From NCBI RefSeq assembly GCF_000768345.1, contig NZ_AVPS01000005.1, positions 1 through 64,000 of the forward strand: a stretch of DNA of 64,000 nt. Direction: 5' to 3'. The translations under genes were made by a program, and so were the position numbers. The notes under the pieces were generated by a model. That model saw only the letters and a list, made by a program, of their open reading frames with translations. It was not told where the DNA came from and searched no databases. Positions 1 through 8,390 of the stretch are shown one piece after another (position 1 is the stretch's first letter; the number at the start of each line of letters is the position of its first letter). This DNA comes from Lysobacter concretionis Ko07 = DSM 16239 (lineage in GTDB: Bacteria; Pseudomonadota; Gammaproteobacteria; Xanthomonadales; Xanthomonadaceae).

Positions 1-445
1 GACCAAACATCGCCAGCACCGTTACCACTACTGTGGCTGGCAAAGTCCACCAGAAACGGCGGCTGAAATCGAGCAGCTCCGGATTGTCCTCGTCGTCCAG
101 CCCCGGCATTTCCGGTTCCAGTGCCATGCCGCAGATCGGGCAGATGCCGGGGCCTTCCTGGCGCACCTGCGGATGCATCGGGCAGATGTACATCGTCCCT
201 GCCGGTGCCGGCACCGGGGAGTCATCGGATTGCCGGGTCAGATATCTGGCCGGATCCGCCACGAAGCGTTCCAGACAACGTGCCGAGCAGAAATGGTGCG
301 TTACCCCTTCATGCTCGGCGTGATGGGCGGTTCGGGCCGGATCGACCTGCATGCCACAAACCGGATCGGTAACGGTGGTTCCCTCAGCGGCGTGAATGTG
401 ATCCCCGAGGTTGTTGGAGTCCGTGTGGTGATGATGGGTGTTCAT
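1..445 (-). CDS. Copper-translocating P-type ATPase, N-terminal part (cut by window edge)
   Basis: This is the first 148 codons of a heavy-metal (copper) exporting P1B-type ATPase of the inner membrane; the catalytic core lies beyond the window. The visible part has a His-rich start (MNTHHHHTD), a YHS-like metal-binding domain at about residues 26-65 (DPVCGMQVD, then HHFCSARCLERF), and a heavy-metal-binding motif at about 78-101 (YICPMHP and CPICGMALEP). The first membrane segment begins just before the edge. A GGAGG ribosome-binding site sits 5 bases before the ATG. It is the last gene seen in the minus-strand copper operon, 44 bases after the DUF411 gene. Pairing with CopA oxidase, CopB, CopC and CopD supports copper export. 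The missing catalytic part prevents a check of the CPC and DKTG motifs. Confidence 0.9.
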   Translation of the reverse strand, partial: MNTHHHHTDSNNLGDHIHAAEGTTVTDPVCGMQVDPARTAHHAEHEGVTHHFCSARCLERFVADPARYLTRQSDDSPVPAPAGTMYICPMHPQVRQEGPGICPICGMALEPEMPGLDDEDNPELLDFSRRFWWTLPATVVVTVLAMFG

Positions 446-489
446 GCATCCTCCGTGACGATGGCAATGGCTTGAGATTGATTGATCTG

Positions 490-1047
490 TCAATCCGCGT
501 GGTGAGCGAACGCGGATGTGGTGCCGTCGTAAGCGACGAGCTCGACGACATAGGGCTGGACGCGGCCATCGGGCAGCTCCATCCCCGGTGAGCCGGCCGG
601 CATGCCCGGCACGACCAGCCCCTTGCCCTCGGGCCGCTCGGTCAGCAGGCGTTTGATGTCATCCGCCGGGATATGGCCTTCGACGAAATAGCCGTCCACT
701 TCCGCGGTATGGCAGGAGCCCTTGCCATACGGAATGCCCACCCGCTCCTTGATTGCATTCACGTTGTTGGTATTCACAACCTGGACCGTGAAGCCGGCGT
801 GTTCCATGTGCTCCACCCACAACTGGCAACAGCCGCAATTGGGGCTCTTGCTGACGACCATCAAAGGCAGGGCTGACTGGGCGGGTACTGGACTTTGTAC
901 GGGAGCGTCCGGGGCGGGGTGGGTTGCGAGTGCAGGTGTCGAAGACGACTTGCTGGCGATACCGCTATCAGGTGCGCCGGCGCATGCCGTAACTGCATGT
1001 GCAGAGGCCAGCGCGAGGATGACGAAGACGAGTTGATTGCGTTTCAT
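490..1047 (-). CDS. DUF411 metal-binding lipoprotein-like protein (copy 1)
   Basis: A periplasmic DUF411 protein of 185 residues, a family found in copper and silver resistance clusters; its exact role is not established. The start was set at MKRNQLVFV because it opens a signal sequence ending in a lipobox-like VTAC. The ATG 26 codons further upstream would precede the signal with a basic non-signal stretch. The mature protein has a Pro/Ala-rich linker, then the DUF411 domain. That domain opens with a thioredoxin-like CGCC motif (KSPNCGCCQLW) and contains the conserved GSCHTAEVDGY and MPAGSPGME segments. A paralogue with the same motifs lies at 3431-3955 in the same operon, so the gene probably duplicated locally. 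Confidence 0.87.
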   Translation of the reverse strand: MKRNQLVFVILALASAHAVTACAGAPDSGIASKSSSTPALATHPAPDAPVQSPVPAQSALPLMVVSKSPNCGCCQLWVEHMEHAGFTVQVVNTNNVNAIKERVGIPYGKGSCHTAEVDGYFVEGHIPADDIKRLLTERPEGKGLVVPGMPAGSPGMELPDGRVQPYVVELVAYDGTTSAFAHHAD

Positions 1048-1201
1048 GGGTAGTACTCGGTGAGTGGCTTGGCGCGACGGCTGCCGGGGAACGATCGGGG
1101 CCTTGTGGAAGGCCCCGTGCTTCACTCAGTGCTGGTGATCATGACCTGCATGGTTGTCGGGACTGGACTTGCCGGCGAAGCAGTCCAAGCCGGGGCCGCG
1201 C

Positions 1202-1414
1202 TCAGCGCGGAGTCCGTTCGTCGTCGTGGCTGCCCCTCTCTCGGGTGTCGTCGCGCAACCGGCCCGGTAGCGCGACGTCATCGCTGACACCCTGCCTGAA
1301 GCCCTTGATCGCCTGGCCCATGTCCTGACCAACGTTCTTCAGCCGCTTGGTGCCGAACACGAGCACCACGATCGCAAGTACGACCAGCCAATGCCAAATA
1401 CTGAAACTTCCCAT
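1202..1414 (-). CDS. tatA: TatA-type twin-arginine translocase subunit
   Basis: A 70-residue TatA/E-like pore subunit of the twin-arginine export system. It has a short N-terminal membrane helix (about residues 6-20, [17 protein letters not shown]), the hinge FGTKRLKN, an amphipathic helix ([14 protein letters not shown]) and a charged tail. The start is MGSFSIWHW, the usual TatA beginning; an upstream in-frame Met would add an unlikely basic extension. No tatB or tatC is nearby. The operon does encode a Tat substrate, the multicopper oxidase CopA with an RR signal, so this copy may support export of that enzyme. The 76 bases downstream in another frame could encode a His-rich tail (DNHAGHDHQH) and might reflect a shifted C-terminus. 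Confidence 0.9.
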   Translation of the reverse strand: MGSFSIWHWLVVLAIVVLVFGTKRLKNVGQDMGQAIKGFRQGVSDDVALPGRLRDDTRERGSHDDERTPR

Positions 1415-1513
1415 GGATAAGCTCGCCCCAATGGTTGATAAAAAGGCGGAACCGATACGTCGAGTGGTTCCTGTGCGCCTGGAGGATTCAACTGTTCGCA
1501 TCAATTGCAATTG

Positions 1514-2443
1514 CTACACAGGGCTGAGTGTCCCGAGTACTGAAACAACAATCAGGATCAAGGTGGCCAGTGCGGCCTCTGCCGCCACACTCTGTCGCAA
1601 GGCGCGCACCTCCTGCGCAGGATCCCCGCTGGTCAGCGCCCGTCCCAGGCGCGGCACCAGCGTCCATCGGTGCAGCGCGCCCAGGCCCAGCATTCCACCG
1701 AACAGAGCAAGCTTGAACAGCAGCAGGTTTCCGTAGGTGCTCTGCAGCAGCGAAGAAAATGACCACGCGGTGAGATCCCCGTAGTGCGCGATGCCGGACA
1801 CGACGAGCGCAGCAACGAAAATCGTTCCCAGCGTCGAAAATCCATGCAGAAAGTCATGCGTTGATCGCAGACGCCCGCTGCCGGAGGCCTCCTTGCCGCG
1901 CAGGAGCATCCCCAGGAACATCAGGACCGCTGCGATCCAGCCGCCAGCCGCGAGAAGATGGACGAGGCCCGCAGCAAGCCGGACCGCGCCTGCCACGCCC
2001 TCGCCAGCGGCCGCGTGGCCGTTCCATGCCAGCGAAGCGAGTGCGCCGCCCGCCAGCGTCGCCGCCAGCGGGAAGGCGAGCTCCACCTTCCCGCGGCGAC
2101 GATGCCATCCGAGCACAAACATCAGGGCGAGCAGCAGCGCGCCTCTCGCAATCGCTGCCCGGCCCGCGGACGTCTCGAGCAGATACCAGCCAAGCGATCC
2201 GCGATCAACGTCGGCGACCGGCATTCCCATGATGCCCGCGGTCTTGAAGACGACATCGGCCCCGGTGAGCACGAGACCGACGGTGGCACTCACCAACAGA
2301 ACGCCCATGAGTGGCCACCCGGCCAAGGCGTCGGCGAGTGCCGATCGACGCGAACCGTACCAACCGAACAGTGGAACCCCGAAAAGCACCATGAGAACAA
2401 GGTATTCCAGGAATCTCAGTGCATAAGCCGACAGGTCGAACAT
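1514..2443 (-). CDS. copD: Copper resistance protein CopD, inner-membrane
   Basis: A 309-residue polytopic inner-membrane protein of the CopD family, which works with periplasmic CopC in copper handling. Eight or so hydrophobic helices are visible, beginning with LEYLVLMVLFGVPLFGWYG. The conserved-looking membrane segment with GLVHLLAAGGWIAAVL is near the middle, and the C-terminus is hydrophobic (TLILIVVSVLGTLSPV). The length fits the family. It starts 10 bases after the copC stop, so the two are translated from one message. The neighbours (copC, DUF411, Cys-rich copper sponge, copAB) fix the assignment. Confidence 0.92.
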   Translation of the reverse strand: MFDLSAYALRFLEYLVLMVLFGVPLFGWYGSRRSALADALAGWPLMGVLLVSATVGLVLTGADVVFKTAGIMGMPVADVDRGSLGWYLLETSAGRAAIARGALLLALMFVLGWHRRRGKVELAFPLAATLAGGALASLAWNGHAAAGEGVAGAVRLAAGLVHLLAAGGWIAAVLMFLGMLLRGKEASGSGRLRSTHDFLHGFSTLGTIFVAALVVSGIAHYGDLTAWSFSSLLQSTYGNLLLFKLALFGGMLGLGALHRWTLVPRLGRALTSGDPAQEVRALRQSVAAEAALATLILIVVSVLGTLSPV

Positions 2444-2453
2444 TTGTGGCTCC

Positions 2454-2837
2454 TCAGCGCACCGTGAAGCTGAAATTGCCCGTCATGGGGTGGTTGTCGC
2501 CTCCAACGGCGCGGTATTCGACGGTATAGACGCCCGGAGCCAGCGGCCGAGGCAACTTGGCACGCAGGGTCTTGCCGTTGTTGACGATCTCGGTCGTGAA
2601 ATTCTCGATCGGCATGGTGGAACTGCCGTGCTTCATGAGCAACTCGAGACGCGACGCCCGCGGCAGCAAGGTTTCGTTGAAGACGAGATCGATCTGGGCT
2701 GGCGAGGCCACCACCGCATTTGCCGCCGGTGTGGACTGCTGCAGCGCGGCGTGGGCGTGCGCGATCTGCAGCGAGAACTGCCCAGCCGCAATCGCGAGGA
2801 CGAGCGCAAGGGAGCGAAGGAGGTTTGACGACTTCAT
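2454..2837 (-). CDS. copC: Periplasmic copper-binding protein CopC
   Basis: A 127-residue CopC/YobA protein with a cleavable signal ending AHAHA, so the mature protein begins at or near His (HAALQQSTPA), the N-terminal His that helps bind Cu(II) in CopC proteins. The rest is the small immunoglobulin-like beta-barrel with family motifs LVFNETL and YRAVGGDNHPMTGNFSF, the latter giving another copper-ligand His. It has no Met-rich Cu(I) loop, which suggests a Cu(II)-only site (inference). It lies directly upstream of copD, the usual pairing. Confidence 0.93.
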   Translation of the reverse strand: MKSSNLLRSLALVLAIAAGQFSLQIAHAHAALQQSTPAANAVVASPAQIDLVFNETLLPRASRLELLMKHGSSTMPIENFTTEIVNNGKTLRAKLPRPLAPGVYTVEYRAVGGDNHPMTGNFSFTVR

Positions 2838-2974
2838 AGGGATAAATCCTCATTGCGAATGTGATGCAAAGCCCCGTTCGGGGCCGTGCTGTGTTGGATC
2901 CGACAAGCGTTAGATGTCGGGCTGTCACCCAAACCGCGGTTGGTCGGCTTTTGATACCACCGGTTTCGCGAGAT

Positions 2975-3004
2975 GAGGATCCCGCCTGCTCAGGCGGGAT
3001 CCTC
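2975..3004 (-). terminator. Strong hairpin between the Cys-rich protein gene and copC
   Basis: A perfect 12-base inverted repeat (GAGGATCCCGCC and its complement) with a 6-base loop lies 6 bases after the stop of the Cys-rich gene. It is not followed by a clear T-run on the minus strand, so it may be a weak terminator, an attenuator or a processing signal that separates copCD-tatA from the upstream part of the operon. Confidence 0.55.
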
Positions 3005-3010
3005 GACGCA

Positions 3011-3361
3011 TCAAGCCGCCATGGCGCTGCAGCTTTCCGCGCAACGGCGACAAACTTCGGCGCAACGCGTCATCTCAGGGTCGTTCATGGCGTCGCATGC
3101 ATCGGCGCACTGGCGGCAGATCTCCGCACAGGCACCGCAAACCACGTCGTGAGCGCTGGCACCGCGAAGCATCGTGTCGGCACTGGTTGCGCAGATATCG
3201 GCACACGTCGCAAGTAGTGCAATGTGCTCTGGGGCCGCGTGGGCACCTCCTTTGGTCAGGCAATAGTTGATGGTCTCCAGGCAGATCTCATGACACTGCG
3301 TGCAGATGTCGATGCACTCGTTCATGGCCTGGGACCGGTGTGCTGCGGAATGGTGAGTCAT
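3011..3361 (-). CDS. Cys-rich four-helix-bundle copper storage protein (Csp/DUF326-like)
   Basis: A 116-residue protein with Cys repeats of the CxxxC and CxxC type spread along predicted helices (CIDICTQCHEIC, CADICATSAD, CGACAEICRQCADAC, CAEVCRRCAESC). This is the pattern of four-helix-bundle copper storage proteins, which pack many Cu(I) ions inside the bundle. I chose the start at MTHHSAAHR; 16 codons upstream another Met is in frame but gives a basic, non-conserved lead. There is no signal peptide, so the protein is probably cytosolic, like Csp3-type members. It sits in the copper operon between the second DUF411 gene and copC. Confidence 0.88.
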   Translation of the reverse strand: MTHHSAAHRSQAMNECIDICTQCHEICLETINYCLTKGGAHAAPEHIALLATCADICATSADTMLRGASAHDVVCGACAEICRQCADACDAMNDPEMTRCAEVCRRCAESCSAMAA

Positions 3362-3430
3362 GTGGTTCTCCTGCTTCCTCGCGGACGAGAATCGGCGCGC
3401 CCGCAACACCGCCCCTGTTGCTGCGACGGA

Positions 3431-3955
3431 TCAGTGCTGTGCGAACGGTGCGGTGGTTCCGTCGTGATGGACCAGTTCGACCGTGTACGGCTGCTGGCGC
3501 CCCTCCGGAACCTCCATGCCGGGAGAACCAAGCGGCATCCCTGGGAGGACCAGGCCGCGTGCGTCCGGCTTTTCTTCGAGGAGACGTTTGATGTCCGCGG
3601 CCGGGACGTGGCCTTCGATGACGTATCCGCCGATCTCGGCCGTGTGGCAGGAGCCCTTTGCATAGGGGACACCCAGCCGCTCCTTGACCGGCCCCAGGTC
3701 ATCCATGTCGTGCACATCCACGGTGAAGCCCGCCTTCTGCACGTGGTCGATCCAGGCACCGCAGCACCCGCAGGTCGGGGTCTTGTGGACGGTCATGCGT
3801 GGCGGGGCTGCTGGAGTCGTGTCGGGTGTTCCCGGGGCGACCTGTGCAGTGGGCGCGCTGTTGGATTGCGTGGGTGTAGCGGCCTGGGTGCAGGCACCCA
3901 GGCCGGCGACCGCAAAGGCCACCCACGCCAGTCGAGTAAAACTGTAAGCATTCAT
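3431..3955 (-). CDS. DUF411 metal-binding lipoprotein-like protein (copy 2)
   Basis: A 174-residue paralogue of the DUF411 protein at 490-1047. It starts MNAYSFTRLAWV and has a lipoprotein-type signal ending LGACT, an Ala/Pro/Thr-rich linker and then the DUF411 domain. That domain has KTPTCGCCGAW, YAKGSCHTAEIGGY and MPLGSPGMEVPEG. Between the copies the domain is well conserved but the signal and linker are not, which fits an old tandem duplication. The gene is 14 bases downstream of the NTF2-like gene. Confidence 0.87.
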   Translation of the reverse strand: MNAYSFTRLAWVAFAVAGLGACTQAATPTQSNSAPTAQVAPGTPDTTPAAPPRMTVHKTPTCGCCGAWIDHVQKAGFTVDVHDMDDLGPVKERLGVPYAKGSCHTAEIGGYVIEGHVPAADIKRLLEEKPDARGLVLPGMPLGSPGMEVPEGRQQPYTVELVHHDGTTAPFAQH

Positions 3956-3969
3956 TTCGGCTTCTCCAC

Positions 3970-4482
3970 TCAGCGCTTGGTCCGCGAGGACCAGTGGATG
4001 TGGACGATCCGCCAGCCGTCCGTGGTCTGCTTCAGCACCATCGTCTCGGTGCTCTGGACGGTCAGTGGCTGGCCGTCCTTCTGGGTGTGCAGCTCGCTTT
4101 CGGTTCCGACCCACGCGAACTCGCCAGCGGCTCGTGCGCGCTGACGGAGTAGCTGGCGATGGGCGCCCTTGAGGAACGCCGCATCGCTGACTGCGTGGTG
4201 CCCCATGTATTCCTCGCGGCTGCGCTCCGCGCCTCCGGATTCCAGGATGAGGACGTCGGGTGCGAGTAGGGCTTCGACCGTGGACAGGTCGCCGCTGGAC
4301 AGGGCGGTGTTGAACCGTTCCGCCACGGCGACGGCAGCCTCTGCGGCAGCCGGGACGTCCACGTCCGCGGATGCCGCGGCGGCGGGGTGATGTTGTGCAT
4401 GCGTCTGTGTCGCCTGCGCCATTGCGGGCGATACGACGGCCAGCGCAAGGGCGAGGGTGAAGGAAGTTGCTGTTGCGTTCAT
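3970..4482 (-). CDS. Exported NTF2/SnoaL-like protein (DUF4440 type)
   Basis: A 170-residue protein with a clear signal peptide (cleavage near SPAMAQA) and a His-containing spacer. After that comes an NTF2-like cone fold with the SnoaL/DUF4440 pattern: AERFNTALSSGDLSTVEALLAPDV, then SREEYMGHH, and a final strand HIHWSSR. Such proteins are often found in copper and redox clusters without a proven reaction. No catalytic residues can be assigned. It lies between the cytochrome c and DUF411 genes, both within 20 bases. Confidence 0.75.
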   Translation of the reverse strand: MNATATSFTLALALAVVSPAMAQATQTHAQHHPAAAASADVDVPAAAEAAVAVAERFNTALSSGDLSTVEALLAPDVLILESGGAERSREEYMGHHAVSDAAFLKGAHRQLLRQRARAAGEFAWVGTESELHTQKDGQPLTVQSTETMVLKQTTDGWRIVHIHWSSRTKR

Positions 4483-4500
4483 CGCGTGTACTCCGGGAAA

Positions 4501-5247
4501 TCAATGGGTGCGCGTATGGCCGTCACCGGCTTCGGGCGTGTCTGGTGCAGGGTTCGACTCCACCATCCCGACTTCTGCGTCGCCGGGTATGGAGCCGTGG
4601 TGATCGTCGTCCACGCCGGGCGGGGGTGTGTGCGGCATGGCGTTGTTGGCCGGTTCGGACGGGGCAGGGTGATCCTCGGCCGCCGCGTCGACATGGCCGT
4701 CGCCTTGTGTCTCGCCGCCGCCATGCGCATGGCCCTGGCTGCTGTCGACCAGTTCCTTGTACGCAGCTGCGTCGAGCGTGGGCAGCAACTGAAGGAACGC
4801 GGCCATGTTCCAGATGTACTCGTCGTCCATGTTCTTGCCCCAAGCCGGCATGCCGCTGGCCTTGATCCCGTGCTTGATCACCCAGAACGCTTTGGCTGCA
4901 TCGACCTCGTACTTGCTGAGGTCGGGCGGGGCGGGATTCAGGCCTTGGCTCATCTCGGTTTCGGCCATCGACGGAGCCAGGTGGCAGCCTGCGCACATCG
5001 CCGCATAATTGCCCGCGCCCTGCACGATCCGCGCCGGTTCGTCCAGGCCTGAAGGCACCTCCACCCTCCCCGCACGGGTCAGAATGGAGCGCTCGCGTGC
5101 GGTTTCGAGCAGGAAATGCACGGGTCTGGTGTGCATGTCATCCGCGGCCACGTTGTACACGCCCCCCCAGACGAAGCCCACCGCGCCCACCGCGACGATC
5201 AGGGGAACCGCGATCAGCCAAACACGCTGACGTGTTTTCGATTGCAT
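4501..5247 (-). CDS. Membrane-anchored c-type cytochrome with long His-rich tail
   Basis: A 248-residue protein with one N-terminal membrane anchor (VWLIAVPLIVAVGAVGFVWGG), then a single cytochrome c domain. The haem motif is CAGCH at about residues 85-89 and a likely axial Met lies in ASGMPAWG. The domain ends near residue 160. The last 85 residues are an unusual low-complexity tail rich in His, Asp, Gly and Pro that could bind metal. The gene lies 13 bases downstream of copB. It may pass electrons during periplasmic copper oxidation, but that is inference from context. Confidence 0.83.
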   Translation of the reverse strand: MQSKTRQRVWLIAVPLIVAVGAVGFVWGGVYNVAADDMHTRPVHFLLETARERSILTRAGRVEVPSGLDEPARIVQGAGNYAAMCAGCHLAPSMAETEMSQGLNPAPPDLSKYEVDAAKAFWVIKHGIKASGMPAWGKNMDDEYIWNMAAFLQLLPTLDAAAYKELVDSSQGHAHGGGETQGDGHVDAAAEDHPAPSEPANNAMPHTPPPGVDDDHHGSIPGDAEVGMVESNPAPDTPEAGDGHTRTH

Positions 5248-5260
5248 GTGCGTTCTCCCG

Positions 5261-6409
5261 TCAGAACCAGATTCGAACGCCGGCCACGATCCGGGTGTCG
5301 TCGATGTCCCCGGACTGCGCGCGACGGAGGTCCGCCGTTCCGCCGTAGGCGCGCTCCCAGACCACGCCGATATAGGGAGCGAACTGCCGATGGAACTCGT
5401 AGCGCAGCCGGAAACCGGCTTCGATCTTGCTCAGTCCGCTGCCGATTCCAACCGCCGGATCGTCCTTGCTCCAGGCCTCGCCCTCGACCAGCCACTGGCC
5501 GATCAGCCGGTTGGTGAATAGCATTTCGTATTCGGCTTCCGCCCCAAGCCCGACCTGGCCGGACTCGCCGAGGTAGGCGGTCGCTTCGACTTCAAACTTG
5601 TACGGGGCAAGACCGATGACGCCGAGCGCGGCATAAGTGCGCGACGGGCCGCCGCCAAAGCCGAAGTCATGGCGGACACCGGCGACTGCATCCCACCATC
5701 GGGCGATGGCCCGGCCGTACAGGACTTCCACATCCGCCGACTCGGTGGATCCGCCCGCACGCTCGCCCTCGCTGCGGAGCCAGAGCCGGTTCAAGTCGGA
5801 GCCGACCCAGCCCTTCGCTTCCCAGGCCATGCCGGTGCCGTCCTCATCCGCGTTCCACGCCTCAAGCCGGTCAAGCGACCAGTAGGAGTTGATCGATTCG
5901 CCGTGCAGCACGTGCGCGTCGAGGTCCTGGAACGCCGCGGCCCGATCGGCCGGGGTGATGGCAGGAATGGGCTCGTGCGGCTCCGCCGTCGCCGGGAGGT
6001 CCTGGCTGGCACCAGGCTGATGGCCCATGGACGTGTGGTCCATGGCGGAGGGATCCATGCCCGAGTGATCCATCGTGGAGTGGTCCATCGTGGAGTGGTC
6101 CATCGTGGAATGCTCGCCATCGGCGGCGTCCGCAGCCCCGTGTTTCATGGTGCCGTGGTCCATGTTTCCGTGGTCCATGGCCCCGTGATCATCGGAACTC
6201 GTGTCTGTCGGAGTCGGCTGGTGGCCGGCGTGTGGGTCAACAGGCTTGGGTGACGATGGTGTCGCAGCTGGAGCCGGCTTCGCTTCCGGATGGTGCGAGG
6301 CGTGATCCGTCTCCTGGCCCCACGCCGGCGCGAGCCCAGCGGTAAGAGACAGTGCGGTGACCAGGCCGATGGCCAGGGGGTGACGACTGGAAAGGATCAT
6401 GGCGTTCAT
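5261..6409 (-). CDS. copB: Outer-membrane copper resistance protein CopB
   Basis: A 382-residue CopB. It has a signal peptide (cleavage near APAWGQE), a His/Met-rich segment with many tandem MDHS/MDHG units (DNA about 6010-6180) that binds copper, and a C-terminal domain of about 230 residues. That domain has the family hallmarks LDRLEAW, RSEGER, GIGSGLSKIEAGFRLRYE and FAPYIGVVWER, and it ends in Phe as outer-membrane barrels do. The ATG overlaps the copA stop by 4 bases (ATGA), so the two are translationally coupled. The repeats are short and in frame, so the length of the Met/His tract may vary between strains. Confidence 0.94.
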   Translation of the reverse strand: MNAMILSSRHPLAIGLVTALSLTAGLAPAWGQETDHASHHPEAKPAPAATPSSPKPVDPHAGHQPTPTDTSSDDHGAMDHGNMDHGTMKHGAADAADGEHSTMDHSTMDHSTMDHSGMDPSAMDHTSMGHQPGASQDLPATAEPHEPIPAITPADRAAAFQDLDAHVLHGESINSYWSLDRLEAWNADEDGTGMAWEAKGWVGSDLNRLWLRSEGERAGGSTESADVEVLYGRAIARWWDAVAGVRHDFGFGGGPSRTYAALGVIGLAPYKFEVEATAYLGESGQVGLGAEAEYEMLFTNRLIGQWLVEGEAWSKDDPAVGIGSGLSKIEAGFRLRYEFHRQFAPYIGVVWERAYGGTADLRRAQSGDIDDTRIVAGVRIWF

Positions 6410-8256
6410 TCCTCCACCCGCACTTCGCGGAACATGCCGGCTTCCATGTGGTAGAGCAGGTGGCAGTGGTAGGCCCAGCGGCCGAGCGCATCGGCGCGCA
6501 CCCGGTAGCTGCGCCTGGTGCCCGGCGGCATGTCGATGGTGTGCTTGCGCACCATGAAGTTGCCGGACTCGTCTTCGAGATCGCTCCACATGCCGTGGAG
6601 GTGGATGGGGTGCGACATCATCGTGTCGTTGACCAGCACGATCCGCAGGCGCTCGCCGTAGTTCAGGCGCAGCGGTTCTGCATCAGCAAACTTCACTCCG
6701 TCAAACGACCACGCGAAGCGCTCCATATGGCCGGTCAGGTGCAACTCGACCGTGCGCCCGGGCTCGCGCCCGTCCGGGTCGCGGAACGTGCTGCGCAGGT
6801 CGGCGTAGGTCAGCACTCGGCGGCCGTTGTCACGCAGGCCGATGCCCGGATCATCCAGTTTGGGCGCCGGCGCCATCGTCTGCATGTCGACGAGCGGGTT
6901 GCCGGTTTCACTGGCAGGGTGTTCCTGCATCCCGCCGGCGCCGTGATCCATGCCGGCCATGCTCCCGCCGGCTGTCGCGCCTCCGGCCATCGACGACATG
7001 TCGTGACCGCTGTGGTCCATTCCGGCCATGGCCCCGCCGGCCATCGCACCCCCGGACATCGACGACATGTCGTGACCGCCGCCGCCCATTCCGCCGTGGC
7101 CCATGTCGTCCATGGTGAGGAGCGGCTTGGGATCGACGTTGGGCACCGGCGCCCGTAAGCCTTCTCTGACGGCGAGCGTGCCGCTGATGTAGCCGGTGCG
7201 GCCGGTGTCCTGCGCGAAAATGGTGAACGCATCCTGCCCGGTGGGTTCGACGATGACGTCGAACGTCTCGGCGGTGGCGATGCGGAACTCGTCGACCGTG
7301 ACCGGATGCACGTACTGGCCATCGGCTGCGACCACGGTCATCTTCAGGCCCGGAATGCGCACGTCGAAGTACGTCATCGCGGACCCGTTGATGAAGCGGA
7401 GGCGGACCTTCTCGCCCGACCGGAACAGCCCGGTCCAGTTGCCCAGCGAGGTCGTGCCGTTCATGAGGAAGGTATAGGTGTTGCCGTTGACGTCCGACAG
7501 GTCGGTCGGCGTCATCCGCATCTGGCCCCACATCTTGCGGTCTTCGACCGTGGCGGCCAGGCCGTGCTGCTTCACGTCGTCGACGAAGTCGCCAACCGTC
7601 TGCTTGGAGAAGTTGTCGAAATCCGACCGCTTCTTGAGCCGGGCAAACAGGCGCTTCGGATCGAGGTCGGTCCAGTCGCTGAGCATGACCACGTAATCGC
7701 GGTCATAGGCGAAGGGCTCGGGCTCCAGCGGCTCGATCACCAGCGGCCCGTAGAGACCGGCCTGCTCCTGGAAGCCGGAATGGCTGTGGTACCAGTAGGT
7801 GCCGCCCTGCACGACGTTGAAGCGGTACTGGTAGGTCTCGCCGCGGTTGATGCCGTTGAAGCTCAGCCCGGGCACCCCGTCCATGTCGGCCGGCAGCAGG
7901 ATGCCGTGCCAGTGGATCGACGCCTGGTCGCCATGGATCGAGCCGGGGGGCAGGGCATTGCGGACCCGCAGGTTGACCGTGGTGCCCTCGCGCCAGCGCA
8001 GTAGGGGCGCCGGGATCGATCCGTTGACTGTGATCGCAGGGCGCGTGGCACCGGTGAAGTTCATCGGCGTCTCGCCGATGGTCAGGTCGAAGTCGGTGCC
8101 GCTCAGGGTCTGCAACGGCTGGGCAGCGCCGCTGGCGGCCAGCGCCGGCAAGCGCCAAAGCCCCATGCCGGCAGCGAGGCCGCCGACGGCCAGGCCGGTG
8201 ACAAAACGACGTCGAGAGGGTGCCGCCGGGGGGAGGCCGGAAGAATCGGTGGACAT
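6406..8256 (-). CDS. copA: Multicopper oxidase CopA, Tat-exported
   Basis: A 616-residue periplasmic multicopper oxidase (Cu(I) oxidase type). The N-terminus has a Tat signal with SRRRFVTG at about residues 14-21 and a hydrophobic stretch. Cupredoxin motifs follow: IHWHGILLPADMDG and YWYHSHSGFQEQAGLYGP near the start, HPIHLHGMWSD, and the terminal HCHLLYHMEAGMF carrying type 1 to 3 copper ligands. Between domains 2 and 3 there is a Met/His/Gly-rich insert with repeats of MSSM and MAGMDH, typical of copper-tolerance oxidases. It is followed by copB with a 4-base overlap and preceded by copL by 134 bases. This is the PcoA/CopA family, distinct from the P-type ATPase also called CopA. Confidence 0.96.
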   Translation of the reverse strand: MSTDSSGLPPAAPSRRRFVTGLAVGGLAAGMGLWRLPALAASGAAQPLQTLSGTDFDLTIGETPMNFTGATRPAITVNGSIPAPLLRWREGTTVNLRVRNALPPGSIHGDQASIHWHGILLPADMDGVPGLSFNGINRGETYQYRFNVVQGGTYWYHSHSGFQEQAGLYGPLVIEPLEPEPFAYDRDYVVMLSDWTDLDPKRLFARLKKRSDFDNFSKQTVGDFVDDVKQHGLAATVEDRKMWGQMRMTPTDLSDVNGNTYTFLMNGTTSLGNWTGLFRSGEKVRLRFINGSAMTYFDVRIPGLKMTVVAADGQYVHPVTVDEFRIATAETFDVIVEPTGQDAFTIFAQDTGRTGYISGTLAVREGLRAPVPNVDPKPLLTMDDMGHGGMGGGGHDMSSMSGGAMAGGAMAGMDHSGHDMSSMAGGATAGGSMAGMDHGAGGMQEHPASETGNPLVDMQTMAPAPKLDDPGIGLRDNGRRVLTYADLRSTFRDPDGREPGRTVELHLTGHMERFAWSFDGVKFADAEPLRLNYGERLRIVLVNDTMMSHPIHLHGMWSDLEDESGNFMVRKHTIDMPPGTRRSYRVRADALGRWAYHCHLLYHMEAGMFREVRVEE

Positions 8257-8390
8257 GGAAACACTCCGTGAATTCGGAAAAGTCGGGACTCCACCCAGAG
8301 GGCGGAACCTTTCGCCTTCTGCTGCCTCCGCGCCGGTGGTGGCGCGTTGTCAGGCAGGCAAAAGCGGACGCCGGATAACGGCGTCCCGAC

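Noticed and set aside
6010-6180. Tandem short repeats that might suggest a CRISPR or satellite
   Set aside because: They encode MDHS/MDHG metal-binding repeats in copB, keep the frame and have no unique spacers.
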